In this document: piece by piece, positions 1 through 5,871 of the stretch
How positions within the stretch are numbered: position 1 is the first letter of the stretch
Layout of the letters: each line of letters starts with the position of its first letter
Made by a program: the position numbers and the translations under genes
From: Candidatus Thermokryptus sp.
Lineage (GTDB): Bacteria > Bacteroidota > Ignavibacteria > Kryptoniales > Kryptoniaceae
Assembly: GCA_028276305.1 (NCBI GenBank)
Contig: JAPYWO010000044.1
Span: 1 to 7,790, forward strand
Direction: 5' to 3'
Length of the DNA: 7,790 bases
Notes under the pieces: model-generated
Databases searched by the model: none
Told to the model about the DNA's origin: nothing
What the model saw: the letters and a program-made list of their open reading frames with translations, nothing else

Positions 1-1
1 A

Positions 2-412
2 ATTTCAATTGCGCTTGTTGAAGATAAAACTCCTGTAGTTGGGGTGGTTTATAATCCTGTGGCTGATGAACTTTATTATGCGGTTCGTGGTGAGGGAAGT
101 TATTTGAACGATCAGAGGATAAAGCCATGTTTTAAAACATTAATGAAAGAGGCGTCTTTGACGATAAGCGCAAAGGAATTTGAAAAGGTTGACAAAGCCA
201 AGCTGTTGGCTGGAAATTTCAGCTCGGTGAAATTCAGAGAAAGCATTGCATACAAAATTGTAAGTGTTGCAAGTGGTTGGGCTGATGCAGTTGTGAGTTT
301 TTTTGACAAAAGCGAATGGGACCTTGCCGGGGCGCAAGTTATCGCAGAGGAATCTGGTTTAAAAATGACAGATATATTAGGGAAAAAATCGTTTACAATG
401 AGGAAGATGTGA
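2..412 (+). CDS. Inositol monophosphatase / CysQ-type phosphatase, 5'-truncated, frame broken near its end
   Basis: This is the C-terminal part of an IMPase-superfamily metal-dependent phosphatase (inositol-1-phosphatase or 3'(2'),5'-bisphosphate nucleotidase type, cytoplasmic). The frame is open from base 2, so the true start and the first metal motif (DPxDGT) lie upstream of the window. The first residues, ISIALVEDKTPVVGVVYNP, are the strand after that motif. Next come YYAVRGEGSYLND and then SIAYKIVSVASGWADAVVSF. The second family motif is WDLAGAQVIAEESG (WD at 317-322), whose Asp is a metal ligand in the family. The SIAYK...SEWDLAG wording is closer to CysQ-like members than to SuhB, but substrate cannot be decided. 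The zero frame stops at 410-412 after a non-family tail (SFTMRKM). The normal C-terminus is found in the -1 frame (see 383-483). The gene is therefore either frameshifted, misread, or recoded. Family assignment is secure. Confidence 0.85.
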   Translation: MSIALVEDKTPVVGVVYNPVADELYYAVRGEGSYLNDQRIKPCFKTLMKEASLTISAKEFEKVDKAKLLAGNFSSVKFRESIAYKIVSVASGWADAVVSFFDKSEWDLAGAQVIAEESGLKMTDILGKKSFTMRKM

Positions 413-483
413 AAAGAAGAGGTGTTTTGGTTGCAAATGATTTTTTATACGATGAAATTTTGAGAACCCTTGAACTCTTTTGA
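383..483 (+). other. Out-of-frame C-terminus of the phosphatase, beginning at an A6 run
   Basis: Bases 383-388 are six A's read as Lys-Lys in the zero frame (GGG AAA AAA TCG). Re-reading the last A, or adding one A, gives GKK-IVYNEEDVKRRGVLVAND followed by FLYDEILRTLELF and a TGA at 481-483. This has the shape of the normal IMPase/CysQ ending (a 'YN..D...GV.AAN..L...IL' pattern), whereas the zero frame ends in seven unrelated residues. The intact protein would have 160 residues inside this window. An indel or sequencing error in the homopolymer is the simplest cause. A -1 slip on tandem AAA codons is mechanistically possible, but I see no strong stimulatory stem or upstream Shine-Dalgarno. 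Confidence 0.8.
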
Positions 484-494
484 AGTTTTTCCAC

Positions 495-523
495 TTGACA
501 AAATGATTTCATTTATTTAAATT
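495..523 (+). promoter_or_regulatory. Putative sigma70-like promoter of the PfpI-family gene
   Basis: A perfect TTGACA (495-500) is followed after 17 bases by TAAATT (518-523, 4 of 6 matches to TATAAT) in an AT-rich gap between the phosphatase tail and the next gene. The start codon is 38 bases beyond the -10 box. The same box pair and spacing recur before the tRNA (1207-1235), which strengthens both calls. No experimental support. Confidence 0.45.
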
Positions 524-551
524 AAACTTGCAAAGTTAAAAACAAAAATTT

Positions 552-557
552 GGAGGG
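552..557 (+). promoter_or_regulatory. Strong Shine-Dalgarno GGAGGG that fixes the PfpI start
   Basis: GGAGGG ends 4 bases before the ATG at 562. It overlaps a possible upstream in-frame TTG at 550, which has no site of its own. The ATG at 562 is therefore the start, and the four extra codons are leader. Confidence 0.85.
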
Positions 558-561
558 TAAC

Positions 562-1161
562 ATGGCGGGGAAAAAAATTTTGATGCTTGTTGGCGATTTT
601 GTAGAGGATTATGAAGTGATGGTGCCTTTTCAGGCGCTTCAAATGGTTGGGCATACCGTTCATGCTGTTTGCCCGGGTAAAAAAGCGGGCGAAAAGGTGA
701 GAACAGCTGTTCACGATTTTGAAGGTGATCAAACTTACAGTGAGAAACCCGGGCACAATTTTACACTTAATGCGACATTTGACAACATCAATCCCGCTGA
801 TTATGATGCGCTTGTCATTCCGGGTGGAAGGGCTCCGGAGTATATCAGGATGAACGAGCGAGTTCTTGAAATCGTTCGTCATTTCGCTGAGAACAACAAA
901 CCAATCGCAGCAATTTGTCACGGGGCGCAGGTGTTAACAGCTGCTGGAGTTGTGAAGGGACGGAAAATCAACGCTTATCCAGCTGTTGGACCGGAAGTTA
1001 AAGTTGCGGGTGGGGAATATGTTGAGCTTCCGTGGGATAAAGCGATAGTTGATGGGAATATCGTGACTGCGCCAGCTTGGCCAGCTCACCCCGACTGGCT
1101 TGCGAAGTTCCTTGAATTACTCGGGACTAAAATAATCCACGAGGAGAAAGTCACGGTTTAA
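562..1161 (+). CDS. DJ-1/PfpI family protein, DJ-1D-like
   Basis: This 199-residue cytoplasmic protein has the class I glutamine amidotransferase-like fold. The start [22 protein letters not shown] carries the buried acidic position (Glu15/Glu18) near the active site. The nucleophile elbow is AAICHGAQ, with Cys119 followed by His120 as in PfpI. PGGRAPEY (87-94) is the glycine-rich turn. The segment [13 protein letters not shown] (61-73), TAYP-like [10 protein letters not shown] (137-146) and the ending [16 protein letters not shown] (173-188) resemble the repeats of plant DJ-1D more than short PfpI proteases. Known activities in the superfamily include glyoxalase III or protein deglycation, general stress protection and peptidase, so a methylglyoxal or stress role is inferred, not shown. 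It stands alone, with its own promoter-like site, a strong ribosome binding site and a terminator 7 bases after the stop. Length fits the family and all key residues are present. Confidence 0.95.
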   Translation: MAGKKILMLVGDFVEDYEVMVPFQALQMVGHTVHAVCPGKKAGEKVRTAVHDFEGDQTYSEKPGHNFTLNATFDNINPADYDALVIPGGRAPEYIRMNERVLEIVRHFAENNKPIAAICHGAQVLTAAGVVKGRKINAYPAVGPEVKVAGGEYVELPWDKAIVDGNIVTAPAWPAHPDWLAKFLELLGTKIIHEEKVTV

Positions 1162-1167
1162 CTTTTT

Positions 1168-1195
1168 GGGGCAAGCATTTCGCTTGCCCCTTTTT
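1168..1195 (+). terminator. Intrinsic terminator after the PfpI-family gene
   Basis: A perfect 9-bp stem, GGGGCAAGC (1168-1176) with GCTTGCCCC (1182-1190), closes a 5-base loop and is followed by five T's (1191-1195). It starts 6 bases after the TAA. On the minus strand the stem would be followed by A's, so it works only for + strand transcripts. Confidence 0.92.
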
Positions 1196-1206
1196 GCATA
1201 CTTTAT

Positions 1207-1235
1207 TTGAAAATTTTTCTGATTTTGTTTAAATT
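1207..1235 (+). promoter_or_regulatory. Putative sigma70-like promoter of tRNA-Pro
   Basis: TTGAAA (1207-1212), a 17-base spacer, then TAAATT (1230-1235). The -10 box ends 12 bases before the mature tRNA, giving a short leader. It lies just after the preceding terminator, where an independent promoter is needed. The -10 and spacing match the site at 495-523. Confidence 0.45.
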
Positions 1236-1247
1236 TTCCCTGAAATT

Positions 1248-1321
1248 CGGGGCGTAGCGCAGATGGTTAGCGCGCTTGGTTCGGGACCAAGAGGTCCCCG
1301 GTTCGAGTCCGGGCGCCCCGA
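1248..1321 (+). tRNA. tRNA-Pro (anticodon CGG)
   Basis: A complete 74-base cloverleaf can be drawn. The 7-bp acceptor CGGGGCG/CGCCCCG (1248-1254 with 1314-1320) is fully paired. The D stem is GCGC/GCGC (1257-1260 with 1270-1273). The anticodon stem CTTGG/CCAAG (1275-1279 with 1287-1291) holds loop TTCGGGA with anticodon CGG at 1282-1284, reading CCG. The variable loop is 5 bases. The T stem CCCGG/CCGGG (1297-1301 with 1309-1313) holds loop TTCGAGT. The discriminator base is A1321. CCA is not encoded (CTC follows) and must be added after transcription. Confidence 0.98.
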
Positions 1322-1333
1322 CTCTTTTGATAA

Positions 1334-4300
1334 TTAAAAATAAACCCTCACTTCAACCTGTGCAATGTGTACAGTTGAACCCGATGTTAAACGGGCATTG
1401 TAATTCCCATTAACTTGAATATAATCGCCAACATTATAAGACCCCGTCAATCTGAATGTTAAAATCTTCCCCTGATAGTTCCCCTCAACAAGTTCATACA
1501 CAATATTTCCAACACCGCCTGTTATCGCCTCGTTTCTTTCAACTTCAAAATCAATCCTACCCTTATTGATGAAAAGCCAACTGAGTTTCACGCTTTGACG
1601 ATTTAAATCGGCTTTTTTATTATTTTTAAAATCATTGTTCCTTGCAACACCTATACCTAAACTTAACTCAGTGAAGTTAAAGGGTTTATAAAAAATTTCA
1701 AGGTTTAATCCCTTGCCTTGTATCTCAAAAGTATCACCAAATTTAAAACCGCCCGTTGATTTTTTTGCTTTTCTTGAGACCTCCCATTGAAATCCAAGCT
1801 CCTCCTCGGGATACCATCTCAACCGCACCGAATTTTCTATATTTGATGTCGTCCTCGTTGCGATGTTGTAAGAATACATCGCCCCGGTTTTTAGAATTCT
1901 ATATCTCAAGTTGAACTTTTTGTTGTTCTCAAAAAGAAGCACATCTTGCCTAATTGTCAATGCGCCGTTTATCGTCTTGTTTTCTTGCTGAAAATATCTA
2001 AACTTCAAAAAGTAAATTCTCTGCCATGGTTCAACGCTGCTTTCAGAAACTTGAAAGTATGTTTCGGTTGAAAGGGATGAAAAAATTTTTGATAATCTCC
2101 CCGGGCTAAATCTGACATTCAAACTCGCTTCAACATTTGCTGTTGGTATAGATTCGGTTCCCGGGACAGTAAGCATGATATAATCGCCGTCAAATTTTGT
2201 CAGTTCAAATTCATTTGGGTCTTGAATACCATTGCGGTTCAAATCACCAAGGTATCTGTAATTTCCTGTGCCAGGTTGAACTTTTATGAAGATCGGTTCA
2301 AGACGGGTTACCAATCTTGTCATCGCCCGATAAATGAAATTAGACCTTATGGAACTGTTAAAGAGCTCCATTCTGCCCTGCAATCTTGCTATTGCGTTGT
2401 TGATCTCTTTCTTTGTATCTTCACCTGTGAAAGTTTTTTTGTTAAAGGTCAAGTCAGCGTTAAGACCAAACCTGTTGCTTTCAAATTTTAATTTATAGTT
2501 TTGATTTTTCGTCACACTCGCCCTTGAAAAAGTTCCACCCTTTACGACATCATCAAACCTCGTTTCGTATGAGAACTCAAATGTTAATTTCTTGAGATAA
2601 AACAAAAAGCCGGGTATTAACCTCGTGAATCTGAAACTTTCATAACTTAAAGAATCACCCCTTTTTACAGTTTTCAACTCCGCTTCGTAATTGACAAACG
2701 GCGAAAGAAAACCAACTTTGTATCTTGCACCACCTTTATCCCTTAGCCATTTAGAGTTTAAATCGCTTGATTTTGAAATTAAAATCTCAGCGACATTTCT
2801 AAACTCGGGAAGTTTATCTTCCTCAAACTTAACTTCAAATGTTGTTCTGTTGGTTTTGAATTTGTCCTCGTTTTTTAGAACGCCGAAACTCCCGACAACC
2901 AAGCTTTTTCTAAAGAGTTCAATTTGTAAAGATGATTCAATTATTGATTCATTGAGGTTTTCGCTTTCGTTCATCAAGTTCCATCTTCGGTTGAATTCAA
3001 CAGCGTTGTATCTGTCTATTCCGACAAAATTTTTATTTATCTGCCTTTGGAACAAGTTGAAATTAATTTTTCTCAAGCCCTTATCCGATATCTCCCCACT
3101 TGAATAAGCCAGACCATACTTGAGCGCCAACCCACGATTATCTCCGTCATCAAGATTTGAAAACTGGTTTTTATCAAAATTGCTGATTCCCGTTTCAAGC
3201 GAAAATTCAAATTTCTCTATCTTGTATTTCGCTTTTAAATCAAAAAGTTGTGAAGATTGAGGGGCAGGTATGAAAACAATTGGTAGATATTCACCTTTAC
3301 CTTTTCCTGCGAACTCGTATTTCCCTATCCCTTTCCGTATGTAATCACCTTTCCCGTGTCCGACATAGGAAAAACTCACGGAATATAGCGCTTCTTTATC
3401 TCCTGGTGAATAAACAAAGATTTCAAGTTTTGTTGAATCAATGAGGGTATCTTTTTTTACATATTGACCTTTACCAATTCCTTTTACGGAATCAAATCCG
3501 ACGAAGATGACACCACTTTTCACCGCTTTGAATTGATCGTCACCGCTTGATCGCAATATCTCAATGTCTGATTGCGTCAGGGCGATATCTATCGGGGCGT
3601 TTTTATTATCCGCATCGTAAAAATACGAGACAGTAAAATTAAACTTTTCATCAAGAAATAGATTATCAGAGACGATGCCGAAAAAATTTCGCGCATATTT
3701 TCTATCGGTATATTGAAAGTCAACAGTTATCCTTGATGCTGAGGTGATGAGACGGTTTGGAGTGAATGTTATCTCCGCGGTTGAGTAGTCAATTACATAA
3801 TCATTGCTTTCCCCGCGCATCATAAGCTCCCCGTCAACATAAACCTTTTCAGTTCCAGCGATGATGATTATGTCTCTTTCGCCATTTTGACCCGTCAATT
3901 TATAAGGACCTTGTAATCCATCAATCCCATTGAAATAATTTGTCGCAAATTTTCCTCTGGAGGAAGCAATGGCGAATGTATTTCGCGTCTTTAAAAATCC
4001 TCCTTCAAATTCACCTTGAAATTTACCACCTTGTAATCTTCTCCTGAGGGAGGCGAATTCAGGCGTATCTTTGAAATATAAATTTTTTTCATCGCTGAAT
4101 TGATAGCCGATATCATAATCGCCGAAAGTTGCAAATAGATTTTTTGATTTCACCTGGATGAAAATTTTATCTATCTCCTGAAGCGTTTGTGTGTTACCCT
4201 CAGGTTGAATCGGTATGTTTTCGTCCGTTAGAGAAGCCACAACTTCAACATCCTTTGTCAAGTTGCCTGAAAGTTGGAGGTTGAAACCAGATTGAAGCAC

Positions 4301-4753
4301 GAGGTCGCGATTACTTCCAAGTGTAAATCCCCTTACGATGCTTCCATTTTTTCTGATATTGCCGAAATAGGGAGTTGACGCATCATTTTTCGTCTCAATT
4401 AAATGGGTTTCGCCTGTTGACGGATTTGAGTCCGATGAAGTTATTTTTCTGTATTTAAAAAATTTATCCTCAATCGGTATCGCTTTGTAATGGACATACA
4501 CTTCAACTTCCGATTCAAACTTGTGCAAGAGATTTTTGTTAAGAATTATCTTCCCGCTTCCATAGTCAATTGTGTAGTGAATTCCGGGGAGAATTAAAAT
4601 TGAGTCAATTTTTAAAATTTCGCTTCCGGGGATGATGAACCTATGCGGAAGGTTTATAAGTGTGTCATCTTTTGAAATTTTTATTCTAATTTCCTTCACC
4701 TGCGCCATGCACAAGGTGTTGAGGAGAATTAAAGCGAGGATGAGTCGTCTCAT
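1334..4753 (-). CDS. Large predicted outer-membrane beta-barrel protein, function unknown
   Basis: This 1139-residue protein starts with a signal peptide (Arg2-Arg3, hydrophobic 4-14, likely cut after CMA17). A conserved block spans about 137-200 (GSIVRGFTLGSNRD, LQLSGNLT, IPIQPEGNTQTLQEIDKIFIQ). A second runs from QGPYKLTG (281) through KVYVDGELMMRG to SRITVDFQY (340-348). I recall similar blocks in large uncharacterised Bacteroidota/Ignavibacteria surface proteins, but cannot search. Three GKGxY repeats lie at 427-489 and an EF-hand-like loop at 837-848. From about 500 on, alternating polar/hydrophobic strands with aromatic girdles dominate. The end, VEVRVYF, with hydrophobics at every second place and final Phe, is a classic Bam beta-signal. 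No lipobox, TonB box or T9SS tail is seen. No good Shine-Dalgarno precedes the ATG; the upstream stretch is A-rich. It is divergent from rmlB (81 bases) and converges on tRNA-Pro. An OM translocon or scaffold role is a guess. Confidence 0.85.
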   Translation of the reverse strand: MRRLILALILLNTLCMAQVKEIRIKISKDDTLINLPHRFIIPGSEILKIDSILILPGIHYTIDYGSGKIILNKNLLHKFESEVEVYVHYKAIPIEDKFFKYRKITSSDSNPSTGETHLIETKNDASTPYFGNIRKNGSIVRGFTLGSNRDLVLQSGFNLQLSGNLTKDVEVVASLTDENIPIQPEGNTQTLQEIDKIFIQVKSKNLFATFGDYDIGYQFSDEKNLYFKDTPEFASLRRRLQGGKFQGEFEGGFLKTRNTFAIASSRGKFATNYFNGIDGLQGPYKLTGQNGERDIIIIAGTEKVYVDGELMMRGESNDYVIDYSTAEITFTPNRLITSASRITVDFQYTDRKYARNFFGIVSDNLFLDEKFNFTVSYFYDADNKNAPIDIALTQSDIEILRSSGDDQFKAVKSGVIFVGFDSVKGIGKGQYVKKDTLIDSTKLEIFVYSPGDKEALYSVSFSYVGHGKGDYIRKGIGKYEFAGKGKGEYLPIVFIPAPQSSQLFDLKAKYKIEKFEFSLETGISNFDKNQFSNLDDGDNRGLALKYGLAYSSGEISDKGLRKINFNLFQRQINKNFVGIDRYNAVEFNRRWNLMNESENLNESIIESSLQIELFRKSLVVGSFGVLKNEDKFKTNRTTFEVKFEEDKLPEFRNVAEILISKSSDLNSKWLRDKGGARYKVGFLSPFVNYEAELKTVKRGDSLSYESFRFTRLIPGFLFYLKKLTFEFSYETRFDDVVKGGTFSRASVTKNQNYKLKFESNRFGLNADLTFNKKTFTGEDTKKEINNAIARLQGRMELFNSSIRSNFIYRAMTRLVTRLEPIFIKVQPGTGNYRYLGDLNRNGIQDPNEFELTKFDGDYIMLTVPGTESIPTANVEASLNVRFSPGRLSKIFSSLSTETYFQVSESSVEPWQRIYFLKFRYFQQENKTINGALTIRQDVLLFENNKKFNLRYRILKTGAMYSYNIATRTTSNIENSVRLRWYPEEELGFQWEVSRKAKKSTGGFKFGDTFEIQGKGLNLEIFYKPFNFTELSLGIGVARNNDFKNNKKADLNRQSVKLSWLFINKGRIDFEVERNEAITGGVGNIVYELVEGNYQGKILTFRLTGSYNVGDYIQVNGNYNARLTSGSTVHIAQVEVRVYF

Positions 4754-4791
4754 AATTGTTTTTTTGGTGGCATTTTCATAGATTAATTTGA

Positions 4792-4809
4792 AATTTGTCG
4801 CCTCAAATT
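4792..4809. repeat. Short inverted repeat in the divergent intergenic region
   Basis: AATTTG (4792-4797) and CAAATT (4804-4809) flank TCGCCT in the 81-base gap between the divergent barrel gene and rmlB. It could be an operator half-site pair, but in AT-rich DNA a 6-bp match may be chance. No convincing -35/-10 pair was found in either direction in this gap. Confidence 0.25.
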
Positions 4810-4820
4810 GAAAATTAAAA

Positions 4821-4825
4821 AGGGA
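4821..4825 (+). promoter_or_regulatory. Ribosome binding site AGGGA of rmlB
   Basis: AGGGA sits 9 bases before the ATG at 4835 and chooses this start over an in-frame TTG at 4808, which would place nine residues before the Rossmann beta-strand that begins the family. Confidence 0.6.
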
Positions 4826-4834
4826 ATTTTTTTA

Positions 4835-5857
4835 ATGCAAAGTATCCTTGTAACCGGTGGCGCAGGTTTCATCGGGAGTAATTTCGTCCGCTATATGTTA
4901 CAAAACTATCCCGATTTAACGGTTGTAAATCTTGATAAACTCACCTACGCAGGAAATCTTGAAAACTTGAGAGATGTTGAGGACAACCCGAATTATCATT
5001 TCGTCAAAGGGGATATATGTAACCAAGAGCTTGTTGAATATGTGGTGAGAAAGTTTGATGTTGATGTGATTGTAAACTTTGCTGCTGAGTCGCATGTTGA
5101 CAGGAGCATACTTGGTCCGGAGGTTTTCATACGGACAAATGTCATCGGAACTCAAGTTTTGCTTGAGGTGGTGAAAAAGTTTGGGATTGAAAAATTTATT
5201 CAAATTTCAACCGATGAAGTTTACGGCTCGCTTGGTCCGACAGGTAAATTTACCGAAGATATGCCTCTTTCTCCGAATTCACCTTATGCAGCAAGCAAAG
5301 CGAGCGCTGACCTTTTATGTAGGGCATATTTTAAGACATTCGGCGTTCCAGTTATAATAACAAGGTGTTCAAATAATTTCGGACCGTATCAATTTCCCGA
5401 GAAACTTATACCCCTTATGATAATAAATGCGTTAAACGACAAGCCACTGCCTGTTTATGGTGATGGTGGTAATGTCCGCGATTGGATTTATGTCCTTGAC
5501 CATTGCAGAGCTATTGACTTTGTAATTCAAAGGGGAAAACCAGGGGAAATTTATAACATTGGGGCAAGTAACGAATGGCGAAACATTGATATAGTTAAGT
5601 TGATACTAAAAAAACTTAACAAACCGGAGTCATTGATAAAATTTGTCAAGGACAGACCTGGGCACGACAGAAGATATGCGATGGATTGGACGAAGATAAA
5701 AAGGGAACTTGGTTGGGAGCCGATTTTCGGCTTTGAGGAGGCAATAACTGAAACGATAAATTGGTATATCCAGAACGAAGAGTGGTGGAGGAAAGTCATA
5801 AGTGGGGAGTATCAAAATTATTATCAACTCTGGTATGGCGAGAGATTGAAAAATTAA
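4835..5857 (+). CDS. rmlB: dTDP-glucose 4,6-dehydratase
   Basis: This 340-residue cytoplasmic enzyme of the extended SDR family converts dTDP-D-glucose to dTDP-4-keto-6-deoxy-D-glucose with bound NAD+, the second step towards dTDP-L-rhamnose and other deoxysugars. The NAD-binding GGAGFIGSN is at 8-16 and LDKLTYAGNLENL at 33-45 is typical of RmlB. Further hallmarks are NFAAESHVDRSI (81-92) and the catalytic Thr126-Asp127-Glu128 in STDEVYG. Tyr151 and Lys155 lie in YAASK. RCSNNFGPYQFPEKLIPLMI, YGDGGNVRDWIYV and RPGHDRRYAMD follow. All catalytic residues are present and length is normal. Methionine at 4835 fits the family start. It leads a tight + strand cluster: the export gene follows after 14 bases. 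rmlA, rmlC and rmlD are not in the window, so the final sugar is unknown. A related 4,6-dehydratase specificity is possible but less likely given the TDEVYG/RPGHD signature. Confidence 0.97.
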   Translation: MQSILVTGGAGFIGSNFVRYMLQNYPDLTVVNLDKLTYAGNLENLRDVEDNPNYHFVKGDICNQELVEYVVRKFDVDVIVNFAAESHVDRSILGPEVFIRTNVIGTQVLLEVVKKFGIEKFIQISTDEVYGSLGPTGKFTEDMPLSPNSPYAASKASADLLCRAYFKTFGVPVIITRCSNNFGPYQFPEKLIPLMIINALNDKPLPVYGDGGNVRDWIYVLDHCRAIDFVIQRGKPGEIYNIGASNEWRNIDIVKLILKKLNKPESLIKFVKDRPGHDRRYAMDWTKIKRELGWEPIFGFEEAITETINWYIQNEEWWRKVISGEYQNYYQLWYGERLKN

Positions 5858-5871
5858 AATAAAGTTGAGCG

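Noticed and set aside
468..490. Terminator after the phosphatase gene
   Set aside because: Only a 4-bp AACT/AGTT pairing near a T-run is seen, too weak to call.
550..561. TTG start four codons upstream of the PfpI ATG
   Set aside because: It overlaps the GGAGGG site that serves the ATG at 562, and family members start with the K-K-I-L strand.
517..921. 134-codon open frame on the minus strand
   Set aside because: It lies antisense to the well-supported PfpI-family gene, has no family-like motif and no ribosome binding site.
1248..1321. tRNA-Pro as an attachment site for an integrated element
   Set aside because: No integrase and no repeated tRNA 3' end is visible, and neighbours are ordinary chromosomal genes.
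2222..3107. Open frames of 89 and 138 codons on the + strand inside the barrel gene
   Set aside because: Antisense shadows of a long gene with signal peptide and beta-signal; compositions are Leu/Ser-rich noise without domains.
4703..4753. Lipoprotein signal in the barrel protein (Cys15) and similarly Cys19 of the exporter
   Set aside because: Residue -1 is Leu in both (TLC and LLC), not Gly/Ala/Ser, so the lipobox is poor; signal peptidase I cleavage after CMA17 fits the barrel better.
1334..4753. Naming the barrel protein SprA (gliding/T9SS translocon)
   Set aside because: It is about half the length I recall for SprA and the resemblance in the N-terminal block is from memory only; kept as a hypothesis to test.
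4808..4834. TTG start nine codons upstream in rmlB
   Set aside because: AGGGA is well placed for the ATG at 4835, and RmlB proteins begin directly at the Rossmann strand.
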